Source: Fischerella thermalis PCC 7521
GTDB lineage: Bacteria; Cyanobacteriota; Cyanobacteriia; Cyanobacteriales; Nostocaceae
Direction: 5' to 3'
Assembly: GCF_000317225.1 (NCBI RefSeq)
Contig: NZ_AJLL01000061.1
Span: 1-64,000 of the forward strand
DNA: 64,000 bases
In this document: piece after piece, positions 42,592 through 52,139 of the stretch
Layout: each line of letters begins with the position of its first letter
How positions within the stretch are numbered: the stretch's first letter is position 1
Position numbers and translations under genes: made by a program
Notes under the pieces: model-generated
Database searches by the model: none
The model's input: the letters and a program-made list of their open reading frames with translations, nothing else
Told to the model about the DNA's origin: nothing

Positions 42592-44235
42592 ATGGCAGTC
42601 CGCAGTATCGCGGAGGCGGCTCCCCCAACCCCGTGGTCAAGGAATTTAGCTGAGCCAACAATACATCCATCAGCATTTTTACATTCATTCTCCAATATTA
42701 TTGGGGATGTCAGGATAGGAGCAAATGTCATCATTGCGCCCGGTACATCGGTGAGGGCAGATGAAGGTACGCCTTTTTATATTGGTGAAAACACTAATCT
42801 CCAAGATGGTGTTGTGGTACACGGTTTGGAGAAAGGGCGGGTAATTGGTGATGACCGACAAGAATACTCTGTATGGATCGGCAAGAATAACTGTATTACC
42901 CACATGGCTTTAATTCACGGGCCATGCTACATAGGCGATGACTGTTTTATCGGTTTTCGCTCTACGGTGTTTAATGCCAGGGTGGGAGCAGGTTGCATTG
43001 TCATGATGCACGCTTTAATCCAAGATGTAGAAATTCCCCCAGGTAAATATGTTCCTTCAGGGGCAATAATTACTAACCAGCAACAAGCGGATCGCTTGCC
43101 AGATGTGCAAGCTGATGATAAAGAGTTTGCCCATCACGTGGTCGGGATTAACCAGGCACTACGAGCAGGTTATTTGTGTGCTGCGGATAGTAAATGTATT
43201 AGAGCTATTCGTGATGAATTAAATAATTCTTATACAAGCATAGAAGTTGATGTATTGGAAAGGAGCGACGAGGTGTCTAGCAATAGCTTGAGTGCGGAAA
43301 CAGTAGAGCAAGTACGCTATTTGTTACAGCAAGGATATCACATTGGTACAGAACACGTAGACCAAAGACGGTTCCGCACAGGTTCTTGGACTAGTTGCAA
43401 ACCAATTGAAGCGAGAAGCTTAGGTGAAGCGATCGCAGCTTTGGAAGCTTGTCTGAGAGACCACAGTGGCGAGTATGTCCGTCTATTTGGCATTGACCCC
43501 AAAGGCAAACGGCGTGTGTTGGAAAACATCATCCAACGTCCTGATGGTGTTGTTCAAGCATCAAGTTCCTTTAAAGCTCCTGCTTATTCTAGTAACAATG
43601 GCAGCTACAACGGCAATGGTAGCAGCAGACTCAGCAGCGAAACAATTGACCAAATCCGGCAGTTGTTAGCAGGTGGTTACAAAATTGGTACAGAACACGT
43701 CGATGAACGCCGATTCCGTACTGGTTCGTGGCAAAGCTGTAAGCCCATTGAATCAAGTTCTCCTGGGGATGTGGTTGCAGCTCTTGAAGATTGTATGGAT
43801 AACCATCAAGGTGAATACGTACGCTTGATTGGTATCGACCCCAAAGCGAAACGCCGCGTTTTGGAAAGCATTATCCAGCGTCCCAACGGTCCAGTTAGTA
43901 CACCTAGTAGTAAATCAACTGCTACAACAACCTCTTATGCTGCTAGCGGCACAACAGCAACAGCAACTAGCAGCAAATTAAGTTCCGAAGCAATAGAACA
44001 ACTACAGCAACTGTTGGCTGGAGGCTTTAAAATTAGCGCTGAACACGTAGACGGGAGACGTTTCCGTACAGGTTCCTGGGCTAGCTGTGGACAAATTCAG
44101 GCTAATAGCATTAGGGAAGCGATCGCAGCATTAGAAGGCTACATGAACGAATACCAAGGCGAATACGTGCGCTTGATTGGTATTGACCCCAAAGTCAAGC
44201 GTCGGGTATTAGAGCTGATTGTTCAGCGCCCGTAA
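42592..44235 (+). CDS. ccmM: Carboxysome scaffold and gamma-carbonic anhydrase CcmM (547 aa)
   Basis: The N-terminal gamma-CA domain (residues 15-220) has zinc histidines in VVVHGL and [10 protein letters not shown] and a conserved CAADSKC motif, which in some CcmM proteins forms a disulfide needed for activity; enzymatic activity is therefore likely. Three Rubisco-small-subunit-like domains follow (about 237-320, 347-430 and 459-545), each with [20 protein letters not shown] and GEYVRL-GIDPK. They link Rubisco into the pre-carboxysome. Linkers are Ser/Thr/Asn rich. Start ATG at 42592 with GAGGAGG. An internal GTG with its own ribosome binding site (43273) would give the short isoform. The third domain lacks one of the two cysteines. 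Confidence 0.96.
   Translation: MAVRSIAEAAPPTPWSRNLAEPTIHPSAFLHSFSNIIGDVRIGANVIIAPGTSVRADEGTPFYIGENTNLQDGVVVHGLEKGRVIGDDRQEYSVWIGKNNCITHMALIHGPCYIGDDCFIGFRSTVFNARVGAGCIVMMHALIQDVEIPPGKYVPSGAIITNQQQADRLPDVQADDKEFAHHVVGINQALRAGYLCAADSKCIRAIRDELNNSYTSIEVDVLERSDEVSSNSLSAETVEQVRYLLQQGYHIGTEHVDQRRFRTGSWTSCKPIEARSLGEAIAALEACLRDHSGEYVRLFGIDPKGKRRVLENIIQRPDGVVQASSSFKAPAYSSNNGSYNGNGSSRLSSETIDQIRQLLAGGYKIGTEHVDERRFRTGSWQSCKPIESSSPGDVVAALEDCMDNHQGEYVRLIGIDPKAKRRVLESIIQRPNGPVSTPSSKSTATTTSYAASGTTATATSSKLSSEAIEQLQQLLAGGFKISAEHVDGRRFRTGSWASCGQIQANSIREAIAALEGYMNEYQGEYVRLIGIDPKVKRRVLELIVQRP
43258..43275 (+). promoter_or_regulatory. ccmM: Internal ribosome binding site and GTG start for short CcmM
   Basis: GAAAGGAGCGACGAGGTG: an AAGGAG lies 8 bases before an in-frame GTG at 43273 (residue 228 of CcmM). 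Translation from here would give a 320-aa protein made only of the three small-subunit-like domains. This is the known CcmM35-type isoform, which in Synechococcus 7942 also arises from an internal start. Confidence 0.8.
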
Positions 44236-44337
44236 TTAGGGGTATGAGGGGTACAAGGATAAAATATTTGTTTTACTCCCCCCACTCCCCCTACTCCCCC
44301 ACTCACATCTATCCTGGCTTCCGAGGTTAAAAATTCC

Positions 44338-45006
44338 ATGTCTGTGCCGCCACTGCGCCTGGGTAATAACTTTGACTCCTACATCAGTGGCGAGGTAATG
44401 ATTCATCCGAGTGCTGTGATTGCGCCAGGGGTGATACTGCAAGCGGCTCCAAGCAGTAAGATTATTATTGGATCAGGGGTTTGTATTGGTATGGGGTCAA
44501 TCCTCAAAGTTCATGAAGGAACCCTAGAAGTAGAAACTGGGGCAAACCTGGGAGCCGGTTTCCTCATGATTGGTAGTGGTAAAATTGGTGCAAATGCCTG
44601 CATCGGTTCAGCAACAACAGTGTTTAATTGTTCCGTCGCTCCTGGACAAGTAGTTGCACCGGGTTCAGTTCTTGGAGACAACAGTCGCCATTTTAGTGAT
44701 TATGTCCCAATAGCTGAGAAAACCCAACAGCCACAACCATCTACTACAAATCCTGCTTCTAGGCAAGAGGACACAGACATACAAGAAGACTTGTGGAACT
44801 CTCAATCAAATTCCTCCCTATCTTCCGCTACTCAGGACTCACAACTGGACACTCAGGGTAAACAAGAGCCTACCACTGAATCTCCAACTCCAAATAATAT
44901 CGGTACTCACATTTACGGACAGGGAAGCATCCAGCAATTGTTGATCACTTTATTTCCGCATCGGCAATCCTTGAATAAGCCCTCTTCTGACGAGCAGTCT
45001 GAGTAA
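44338..45006 (+). CDS. ccmN: Carboxysome assembly protein CcmN (222 aa)
   Basis: Adaptor between CcmM-Rubisco and the shell. Residues 1-120 are left-handed beta-helix hexapeptide repeats (PSAVIAPGVILQAAPSSKII and following), and a disordered Ser/Thr/Gln-rich linker spans about 125-195. The C-terminal amphipathic helix HIYGQGSIQQLLITLFPHRQ is the encapsulation peptide that binds CcmK. Start ATG at 44338 with CCGAGG upstream. The 102-base gap from ccmM contains a C-rich spacer repeat. Confidence 0.92.
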   Translation: MSVPPLRLGNNFDSYISGEVMIHPSAVIAPGVILQAAPSSKIIIGSGVCIGMGSILKVHEGTLEVETGANLGAGFLMIGSGKIGANACIGSATTVFNCSVAPGQVVAPGSVLGDNSRHFSDYVPIAEKTQQPQPSTTNPASRQEDTDIQEDLWNSQSNSSLSSATQDSQLDTQGKQEPTTESPTPNNIGTHIYGQGSIQQLLITLFPHRQSLNKPSSDEQSE

Positions 45007-45050
45007 GTGTTAATTGTAAGTTGTCGGTTTGAATATCCTGGAGAATTCAC

Positions 45051-45806
45051 ATGGACGCATACAATGCCCAGACATCTCGTCGAAATATACTTAGGGACAG
45101 TGCTTTAGGGCTAGTGTCAACTCGCAGTTTTCCGGCCATAGTAGGTACGGCAGATATGATGCTTAAATCCGCTGGGGTTCACCTAGTCGGATATGAAAAA
45201 ATTGGTAGTGGTCATTGTACTGCAATTGTCAGAGGAGCGATCGCTGATGTCCGTCTAGCGGTAGAAGCTGGTGAGCAAACTGCTAAACAGTTCGATCAGT
45301 TTGTTTCTAGCTTAGTAATTCCTAGACCATTTCCCAACCTAGAAATAGTGTTACCGATCAATAGTCGTCTCAATGCAATCACTGAAGATGGTACTTATAG
45401 TCGTCTGAGTAATCAAGCAGTTGGCTTAGTAGAAACGCGGGGTTTTCCTGCTATGGTGGGAGCTGCTGATGCCATGCTCAAAGCTGCTGATGTCCAGCTA
45501 GCAGCCTATGAAAAAATCGGTTCAGGTTTGTGTACAGCCATTATTCGTGGCTCTGTAGCAAATGTTGCAGTAGCAGTAGAAGCAGGCATGTACGAGGCAG
45601 AACGTATTGGAGAACTAAATGCTGTAATGGTAATCCCTCGACCGCTTGATGAATTAGAGAAAACTCTACCAGTCGCAAGTTGCTGGCTAGAAGAACGTCA
45701 ACCTGTGAGATTGCCACTCAATATTAAAGAGCCAGTTGCTGAGGCAGAGTTACTCCAGTTGCCAGATTTATCTACATTACCTGTAAAAATACAGGAGGAA
45801 TCATAA
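45051..45806 (+). CDS. ccmO: Tandem BMC-domain shell protein CcmO (251 aa)
   Basis: Two BMC domains in one chain (18-110: LGLVSTRSFPAIVGTADMML; 122-215: VGLVETRGFPAMVGAADAML), forming pseudo-hexamers from trimers. Both keep YEKIGSG pore loops. A C-terminal tail rich in Leu/Pro (PDLSTLPVKIQEES) follows. In Synechococcus 7942 ccmO is also the last gene after ccmN, and loss abolishes carboxysomes. Here it follows ccmN by 44 bases with GGAGAATTCAC before ATG. No CcmP or Rubisco gene is in the window. Confidence 0.92.
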   Translation: MDAYNAQTSRRNILRDSALGLVSTRSFPAIVGTADMMLKSAGVHLVGYEKIGSGHCTAIVRGAIADVRLAVEAGEQTAKQFDQFVSSLVIPRPFPNLEIVLPINSRLNAITEDGTYSRLSNQAVGLVETRGFPAMVGAADAMLKAADVQLAAYEKIGSGLCTAIIRGSVANVAVAVEAGMYEAERIGELNAVMVIPRPLDELEKTLPVASCWLEERQPVRLPLNIKEPVAEAELLQLPDLSTLPVKIQEES

Positions 45807-45825
45807 CAAATGTGATGAATAAAAA

Positions 45826-45866
45826 AACGTTGTACACACCCAGCAGGAAGAGGTTAGTACAACGTT
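45826..45866. promoter_or_regulatory. Inverted repeat AACGTTGTAC downstream of ccmO
   Basis: AACGTTGTAC (45826-45835) and GTACAACGTT (45857-45866) with 21 bases between, plus a third half, GCAACGTTGG, at 45902. It might be a long-loop terminator of the ccm operon or an operator upstream of the LysR gene. The shared core CAACGTTG favours a protein-binding site. Confidence 0.5.
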
Positions 45867-46059
45867 GTTTACTATCCCCAAAAAGCACCTTCTAAGGTGT
45901 GCAACGTTGGCTGGAAGGCATCTTACGCTTTGCTTGTTGTTCTGATAATAACTTTTTAATTCTATAAGTTAAATACCTATCTAACAATAACAGGCATAGA
46001 TTAATATCTATATTTACAACTCATTACTTGAAGTTGCCATTAGTAGAGGAGAATCACCC

Positions 46060-47004
46060 TTGAACCAAGCGACGTTGCACCAATTGAAGGTGTTTGAGGC
46101 AGCGGCGCGACACGGTAGCTTTACACGTGCCGCTGAAGAACTGTTTCTTACCCAACCTACTGTTTCTATGCAAATCAAGCAACTGACGAAATCAGTAGGT
46201 TTGCCGTTATTTGAACAGGTAGGTAAGCGCCTGTATTTGACGGAGGCTGGACGGGAATTATATGCCACTTGTCGGCAAATTTTCGATACTATAGCCCAGT
46301 TTGAAATGAAAGTGGCGGATTTAAAAGGGCTAAAACAAGGGCAATTACGCTTAGCAGTAATTACCACAGCTAAATATTTTATACCACGTTTGTTAGGGCC
46401 TTTTTGCCAACTTTATCCAGGAATTGAGATATCACTACAAGTGACAAATCATGAAGGCATTCTGGAACGCATGACTAACAATATGGACGACTTGTATATC
46501 ATGAGTCAGGTGCCAGAACATTTGGATGTAAGTTATCAACAGTTTTTGGAAAATCCCCTAGTAGTTTTAGCACCAATTAATCATCCTCTGTCGAAAGAAA
46601 AAAATATCCCTATTCAACGTCTTGCTGATGAACCTTTTATCATGCGGGAACCAGGTTCAGGAACACGCCGTGCTGTGCAGCAATTGTTTGACCAGCATGG
46701 GGTAACTGTAAAGGTTAAACTAGAATTGGGAAGCAACGAAGCAATTAAACATGCCATAGCTGGTGGTTTAGGAATTTCGGTTTTGTCTCGTCATACCCTG
46801 TTACCAGATAGCGGAGATTTAACTATTCTAGATGTAGAACACTTTCCCATTAAACGAGACTGGTACATGGTCTATCCATCAGGGAAACAACTATCTATTG
46901 TTGCTCGTACCTATTTTGAGTATCTACTAGATGCAGCCAAACAAATTGTTGAGCAAACTGCTGTTTCTAGTAGTGAGAAGCATGAGGAAAGTGGCATCAA
47001 CTAA
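46060..47004 (+). CDS. rbcR: LysR-family transcriptional regulator, RbcR-type (314 aa)
   Basis: N-terminal winged HTH at 3-62 (TLHQLKVFEAAARHGSFTRA, EELFLTQPTVSMQIKQLTKS) and a periplasmic-binding-like co-inducer domain (GQLRLAVITTAKYFIPRLLG, EPGSGTRRAVQQLFDQHG, GGLGISVLSRHTL). Similar regulators near rbc and ccm genes are RbcR/CmpR/CcmR, which sense 2-phosphoglycolate, RuBP or 2-oxoglutarate. The close placement behind ccmO points to control of carbon fixation or uptake. The start is TTG at 46060 with AGAGGAG upstream. RbcR is preferred over CmpR by neighbourhood and sequence impression. Confidence 0.87.
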   Translation: MNQATLHQLKVFEAAARHGSFTRAAEELFLTQPTVSMQIKQLTKSVGLPLFEQVGKRLYLTEAGRELYATCRQIFDTIAQFEMKVADLKGLKQGQLRLAVITTAKYFIPRLLGPFCQLYPGIEISLQVTNHEGILERMTNNMDDLYIMSQVPEHLDVSYQQFLENPLVVLAPINHPLSKEKNIPIQRLADEPFIMREPGSGTRRAVQQLFDQHGVTVKVKLELGSNEAIKHAIAGGLGISVLSRHTLLPDSGDLTILDVEHFPIKRDWYMVYPSGKQLSIVARTYFEYLLDAAKQIVEQTAVSSSEKHEESGIN

Positions 47005-47084
47005 AGTTTGCAATTTGCAAGTTTGGATTTTCATAGGGAAGGTTAAAAATGAAATTCTGTAGTAATTTTGTCTGACTTGCAAAC

Positions 47085-47134
47085 AGGGGAGACATAGAAG
47101 GAAAATGTCATTTTTCTTGGCTATAACCTCCCCT
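47085..47134 (+). other. Long imperfect stem-loop behind rbcR
   Basis: AGGGGAG...CTCCCCT ends enclose ATAG/CTAT and AAGGAAAATG/CATTTTTCTT, about 21 pairs over 50 bases. It lies 81 bases after the rbcR stop. A terminator or a very small MITE-like element are possible readings. Confidence 0.5.
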
Positions 47135-47247
47135 ATACAGCAACCTCAACTTGAAATAGATGTGGATATAGTTAGTACAGTTTTGCTTAAAAGCATAGCG
47201 TTATTAAACGCAGATAGTCGCAGAAGATAAGGCAAAGGGACGCAGAG

Positions 47248-47652
47248 TTTTGGTACAGAGATTTCGCTATCGGGCTACTTCAGAAGAAGTGGAATTAATC
47301 CAAGCTTTGGCAGACACTACATCAGTAGCAATAGAAAACGTCCGAGTTTACACGCGATCGCACAGCGGAGTTAGAAGCTGCAAATCAAGAACTAGAAAGT
47401 TTTGCCTATACCCTCTCTCATGATTTGCGATCGCCACTAGGTGTGATCGATGGCTACAGCACACTTTTACTGAATGACTACGGTAGTCAACTTGATGAGC
47501 AAGCAAAATATTACATTCAGCGCATTTGTCTTGCTGCGGAGCGTATGAACGATCACATTGAGCATATGCTCTCTTTACACCAACTCTCACGAGTGGAAAT
47601 TCAGCCGCAAACAATCAATCTCAGCAACATGGCTCAGGCCACCAAAAACTAA
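47248..47652 (+). pseudogene. Histidine-kinase remnant (GAF end and HisKA domain)
   Basis: The start VLVQRFRYRATSEEVELIQA and then ALADTTSVAIENVRVYT matches the last strand of a GAF domain. A different frame then reads TAELEAANQELESFAYTLSH with DLRSPLGVIDGYSTLLLNDY, an intact H-box region of a two-component sensor, and ends soon after with LSNMAQATKN and a stop. The linker between the two is deleted and frame-shifted at about 47353-47365. The ATP-binding domain is missing. It is a degraded phytochrome- or GAF-type kinase; no response regulator is nearby. Confidence 0.75.
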
Positions 47653-47726
47653 ATCTTGACGGTTAGACCTGTAAACCTGCAAAATTAACCAGCACGTCTA
47701 TATAAAAACATAGGGGGAAACTGGCA

Positions 47727-49355
47727 GTGGTGAACCCAGAAATACCATCTGTGCAAAAAATTGTAACAAGTCAGATTGTGGCAGTGACGGTGTACTCTGA
47801 CAAAGCTTTGGTAACAAGAAGAGGTATTGTATCCTTAACGGGGCAGGAAAAAGAATTAGTAGTAACTCCACTGCCAGATATTGTGGAAACAGAGTCGGTA
47901 AGGGTTAGTGGAAAGGGAAAGGTAGCAGTGCGCTTGTTGGAAGTGAAATGCGATCGCATCTTTTCTACCGAACCTGTAGCAGCAAAAGTTGCTCAATTGA
48001 CTCAACAAATCCAACAACTAGAAGCAGAATGGCAACATCTGCAAGCACAAGTTGATGCTTTAGCGTTGCAGTCGAGTTTTATCCAAGGTTTGCGTGAGAA
48101 AACAGAAGAACAATTTTCGATCAGTCTGGCTCGAAAAAATCTCAATTTGAGTGAGACTTTGGATTTTGTTAACTTTTTGGGAAGTCAGTATACAGAGTAT
48201 GCGATCGCCACAGCAGAATGCAAAACCCGTCAGCAAGAATTAGATAAGCAATTACAAGCACTCCGCCAGCAGTTACAAACTATCCAAACACCCCATCCCA
48301 AAGAAAGTTTAAGCTTGAGTGTCGGGATAGAACCTGCGGGTGCAGGAGAGTTTGAGCTAGAAGTATCTTACCTAGTTAGTCGTGCCAGTTGGACTCCTTT
48401 GTATGACCTGCGGGTAAGTAGTACTAGTAATGTTGTCAACCTTGGTTATTTAGCAGAAGTAACCCAAAGCACAGGCGAAGATTGGTTGGGTGTAGCTCTG
48501 ACTCTTTCTACCGCCAAACCTGGATTAGGTACACTGCCACCAAAACTTGAACCCTGGTATATTGACATACCTATTCCTAGGCAGTATGATTACGTCATGA
48601 CGGCCGCACCTATAGGCGCTAGGCATCAGTTAGGAGCCGCAAAAGTGCGGACTGTTATGCCAAGTCCACCACCAGGAAGTGGAGAAGTACAAGAAGACAT
48701 AGCAGCCGAAACTGTGGTAGCAGAAGTATCTAGAGAAGGAAGTGTAGTTACTTTTAAACTGAGTAATAGTGGGAATATACCTAGTGATGGCACACCCCAC
48801 AAAACTACAATTTTCCATGACGATTTTCCATGTACTTTTAATTACATAGCAATGCCGCGCCTAGTGAGTTTTGCCTATTTGCAAGCAAAGGTCAAAAATA
48901 GTTCAGAAGGTGCGACTTTGTTACCTGGTAAAGCAAACATTTACCGCGACAATATTTTTGTGGGTATTACTCAACTAGAAAATATTGCACCAGGACAAGA
49001 ATTTAATGTTAACTTAGGTATCGACGAAGGTTTGAAAATTGAGCGTGAGTTAGTTGAGCGGCAAGTTGATAAAAAGTTAATTGGTAATAACCGCAGAATT
49101 ACTTATGCTTATCGATTATTAATTACCAATTTGCTCAACCAACCAGCAAATTTAAAATTAACTGAACAACTACCAGTCAGTCGCAACGAACAAATAAAAG
49201 TACGACTAACTCGCAGCAACCCTTCAATTCAACTTGGTGAAATGGGGATGTTGGAATGGGATTTGATGATTCCTGCTCAGGGGAAACAGGAGATATATTA
49301 TCAGTTTATGGTTGAACATCCGCCGCAGTTAACAGTGGTGGGTTTGGATGTTTAA
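47727..49355 (+). CDS. MuiA-like DUF4139/DUF4140 protein (542 aa)
   Basis: Mucoidy-inhibitor-A family. N-terminal DUF4140 region (VTVYSDKALVTRRGIVSLTG), a coiled coil at about 90-195 (QLTQQIQQLEAEWQHLQAQV), then DUF4139 with SYLVSRASWTPLYDLRVSST and the C-terminal YAYRLLITNLLNQPANLKLT. No signal peptide is seen. The biochemical function is unknown; a homologue was named from its effect on mucoidy. The start is GTG at 47727 or GTG at 47730, after GGGGGAAACTGGCA. Confidence 0.83.
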   Translation: MVNPEIPSVQKIVTSQIVAVTVYSDKALVTRRGIVSLTGQEKELVVTPLPDIVETESVRVSGKGKVAVRLLEVKCDRIFSTEPVAAKVAQLTQQIQQLEAEWQHLQAQVDALALQSSFIQGLREKTEEQFSISLARKNLNLSETLDFVNFLGSQYTEYAIATAECKTRQQELDKQLQALRQQLQTIQTPHPKESLSLSVGIEPAGAGEFELEVSYLVSRASWTPLYDLRVSSTSNVVNLGYLAEVTQSTGEDWLGVALTLSTAKPGLGTLPPKLEPWYIDIPIPRQYDYVMTAAPIGARHQLGAAKVRTVMPSPPPGSGEVQEDIAAETVVAEVSREGSVVTFKLSNSGNIPSDGTPHKTTIFHDDFPCTFNYIAMPRLVSFAYLQAKVKNSSEGATLLPGKANIYRDNIFVGITQLENIAPGQEFNVNLGIDEGLKIERELVERQVDKKLIGNNRRITYAYRLLITNLLNQPANLKLTEQLPVSRNEQIKVRLTRSNPSIQLGEMGMLEWDLMIPAQGKQEIYYQFMVEHPPQLTVVGLDV

Positions 49356-49449
49356 GGAAGAAGATTAATGCGTTCAAGCACTACTGGATATTTAGTCTCA
49401 TATTGTATAACTGCTACCCTAAACTTACAGCACCCATACACTTGCAGCT

Positions 49450-50136
49450 ATGTCCGTTGCTAAAGAGATAGAAACCCCAGAATTAGAAACACCGGAAGAT
49501 GCTATTATATTTCCTCCTGGTGATTTAGACAGTGATGAACCGCCTTTGGAATCTGATTTACATCTGCGGCAAATAATTTTACTGCTTCAATGCTTAGAAT
49601 TGTGGTGGCGAAACCGCACCGACTTTTACTGTGCGGGAAATCTTACTGTCTACTATAGCCCTCGTCAGCGCAAATCTGAAGACTTCCGGGGACCTGATTT
49701 TTTCATGGTATTGGGAACTGAACGCAAACCGCGTAAAAGTTGGGTGGTTTGGGAAGAAGATGGAAAATATCCGAACCTAATTATTGAACTACTCTCGAGT
49801 TCAACAGTAGCAACTGATAAAGGCTTAAAAAAACAGATATATCAAGATATCTTTCGCACACCGGAGTACTTCTGGTTTGATCCGCATAATTTAGAATTTG
49901 CTGGATTTATCTTAGTTGGTGGAACTTATCAACCGATTGAACCCAATCCTCAAGGCTGGTTGTGGAGTCAACAACTAAATTTATTCTTGGGAATTTATCA
50001 AGAAAAATTACGCTTTTTGACAGCAGCAGGGGAACTGGTTCCCACTCCAGAAGAAGTTGCAGAACAGGAAAAACAAAGAAGCGATCGCCTGGCGGCAAAA
50101 CTGCGAGAATTAGGTGTAGATCCAGATTCAATTTAA
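49450..50136 (+). CDS. Uma2 family (DUF820) putative endonuclease (228 aa)
   Basis: A PD-(D/E)XK-fold protein of the family that has expanded greatly in cyanobacteria. Seen: the SEDFRGPDFFMVLGTE segment with the catalytic-type Asp, then KYPNLIIELLSSSTVATDKG with the E-x-L core, and KKQIYQDIFRTPEYFWFDP. The tail has a short helix EVAEQEKQRSDRLAAKLREL, common in these proteins. Catalytic activity has not been shown for most members. Start ATG at 49450; single gene. Confidence 0.85.
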   Translation: MSVAKEIETPELETPEDAIIFPPGDLDSDEPPLESDLHLRQIILLLQCLELWWRNRTDFYCAGNLTVYYSPRQRKSEDFRGPDFFMVLGTERKPRKSWVVWEEDGKYPNLIIELLSSSTVATDKGLKKQIYQDIFRTPEYFWFDPHNLEFAGFILVGGTYQPIEPNPQGWLWSQQLNLFLGIYQEKLRFLTAAGELVPTPEEVAEQEKQRSDRLAAKLRELGVDPDSI

Positions 50137-50237
50137 AAACTTTTAATAAACTTTACCCCTCTGGAATAACAAAATCAAAGGCTGAAAATTCTCAAGGAGT
50201 AAGAAGACATCATCACTACAAAACTAATTTAAGAGCA

Positions 50238-50426
50238 TTAATCTTCTGGTAATACCCATTTTGGTGGTTCCATGAGTTTTTTGAGTCTTGCAGCTTCAGC
50301 AATCTCATGCATTTTGTCTAAAGAAGTCTGTTCAATAAACTTAGAAGTCTCCTCTAAATAAGCTTTCTCATCCTTGACATTCTCTTTGTCGCTGGCTTGG
50401 GGATTATTTGTTTTACCCTCTTCCAC
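50238..50426 (-). CDS. Small hypothetical protein (62 aa)
   Basis: I do not recognise the family. The sequence is polar and helical: MEEGKTNNPQASDKENVKDE, then EETSKFIEQTSLDKMHEIAE, then KKLMEPPKWVLPED. The GTG at 50426 has a near-ideal AAGGAGGTCAGC upstream, so I prefer it over an ATG 8 codons earlier that would place this ribosome binding site inside the gene. It converges with the Uma2 gene. Confidence 0.65.
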   Translation of the reverse strand: MEEGKTNNPQASDKENVKDEKAYLEETSKFIEQTSLDKMHEIAEAARLKKLMEPPKWVLPED

Positions 50427-50450
50427 GCTGACCTCCTTGATTACAGTCAT

Positions 50451-50748
50451 GATTGCTGCTAAGCAAAAACACTTTAGCTCCTCTCATAAATCTTAACCTT
50501 GTCACTGCTCCTAGAAACATTGTTGTAATATTTCTAAAATCATGACCGAAGAAAGGCAGAGGAGCCACTGCGGTGGACGGGTTTCCCCGCATAAAGCATG
50601 TGGTCTGGTAGAAGGCAAAAATTTAGTAAATATTTATACCAAAATCGGAAATGTGTCCCTGATTTTTGACTTTCCACAAAGAAATGAACTAAACAAAGTC
50701 TCTACAATCGACAATAGATTCAATTCCTGATTCCTGAAAAAGGCGCTG
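50451..50748. other. Spacer upstream of mnmE with a repeat module
   Basis: Contains GAGGAGCCACTGCGGTGGAC followed by GGGTTTCCCCGC, a relative of the repeat at 3849, and promoter space for the small gene and mnmE. A 62-codon plus-strand frame (50542-50730) is a repeat translation and is not called. Confidence 0.5.
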
Positions 50749-52131
50749 ATGTCGGAAATTTTTGCCACAACTGGAACCATTGCCGCGATCGCAACTGCTA
50801 TTGTCCCCCAACAAGGTAGCGTTGGGATTGTGCGCGTATCTGGTTCAGAAGCAATACCCATTGCCAAAACCCTTTTTCATGCGCCTGGGCGTCAAGTTTG
50901 GGAAAGCCACCGCATTCTCTACGGTTATATTCGTCATCCCCAAACACGACAACTGGTGGATGAAGCACTACTGCTGATTATGCAAGCGCCCCGCTCTTAT
51001 ACCCGTGAAGATGTTGTAGAGTTTCATTGCCACGGGGGAATTATGGCAGTACAGCAGGTGTTGCAACTATGTTTAGAAAACGGTGCTAGACTAGCGCAGC
51101 CAGGAGAATTTACCTTGCGGGCGTTTTTAAATGGACGGCTAGATTTAACCCAAGCCGAAAGTATAGCTGATTTAGTCGGAGCGCGATCGCCCCAAGCTGC
51201 ACAAACTGCTTTAGCAGGCTTACAAGGTAAACTCGCTCAGCCTATCCGACAACTACGGACTCAATGTTTGGATATCTTAGCGGAAATTGAAGCGCGGATT
51301 GATTTTGAGGAAGACTTACCTCCGCTGGATGATAAAACTATCATATCAGAAGTTGAGAAAATTTCAGCAGAAATAGCTAAGTTACTGGCAACCGCCGAGC
51401 AAGGCGAACTGCTACGCACAGGTCTAAAAGTCGCGATTGTCGGGCGTCCGAACGTGGGAAAATCAAGTTTGTTGAATGCCTGGAGTAGAAGCGATCGCGC
51501 CATTGTCACCGATTTACCTGGTACAACTCGTGATGTTGTGGAATCACAATTAGTCGTTGGTGGAATTCCTGTACAGGTCTTAGATACTGCGGGTATTCGA
51601 GCTACAGAAGACCAAGTAGAAAAAATTGGTGTCGAGCGTTCCCGCAGTGCTGCACAAGCTGCCGATTTAGTCCTGCTCACCATTGATGCTTCCGCAGGAT
51701 GGACAACAGACGACCAAGAAATTTACGCACAGGTAAAACATCGTCCCTTGATTTTGGTGATCAATAAAATTGACCTAGCAGCAGCAGAAACAGTGCAGTA
51801 TCCCAGAGAAATTAGCCAAGTTGTAAAAACAGCAGTGGTACAAAATCAAGGAATTGCAGCTCTAGAAGCAGCGATTTTAGAGCAAGTGCAAGCAGGGAAA
51901 ATCCAAGCTGCTGACATGGACTTGGCAATTAATCAAAGACAAGCCGCCGCACTTGTCAAAGCCAAAACATCTTTAGAACAAGTGCAGACAACGATCGCTC
52001 AGCAATTACCTCTTGATTTTTGGACAATTGATTTACGTGGAGCAATTCACGCTCTAGGCGAAATTACAGGAGAAGAGGTAACAGAATCTGTCTTAGATAG
52101 GATTTTTAGTCGGTTTTGTATTGGTAAATAA
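50749..52131 (+). CDS. mnmE: tRNA uridine-5-carboxymethylaminomethyl(34) GTPase MnmE (460 aa)
   Basis: With MnmG it modifies the wobble uridine of several tRNAs. N-terminal folate-binding domain ([38 protein letters not shown]), helical domain, and an inserted G domain near 222-380 with GRPNVGKSS (G1), TDLPGTTRD (G2), DTAGIR (G3) and NKID (G4). The chain ends in FCIGK, where the C-terminal Cys is the conserved one. Complete. Start ATG. Confidence 0.97.
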   Translation: MSEIFATTGTIAAIATAIVPQQGSVGIVRVSGSEAIPIAKTLFHAPGRQVWESHRILYGYIRHPQTRQLVDEALLLIMQAPRSYTREDVVEFHCHGGIMAVQQVLQLCLENGARLAQPGEFTLRAFLNGRLDLTQAESIADLVGARSPQAAQTALAGLQGKLAQPIRQLRTQCLDILAEIEARIDFEEDLPPLDDKTIISEVEKISAEIAKLLATAEQGELLRTGLKVAIVGRPNVGKSSLLNAWSRSDRAIVTDLPGTTRDVVESQLVVGGIPVQVLDTAGIRATEDQVEKIGVERSRSAAQAADLVLLTIDASAGWTTDDQEIYAQVKHRPLILVINKIDLAAAETVQYPREISQVVKTAVVQNQGIAALEAAILEQVQAGKIQAADMDLAINQRQAAALVKAKTSLEQVQTTIAQQLPLDFWTIDLRGAIHALGEITGEEVTESVLDRIFSRFCIGK

Positions 52132-52139
52132 TTAATTTG

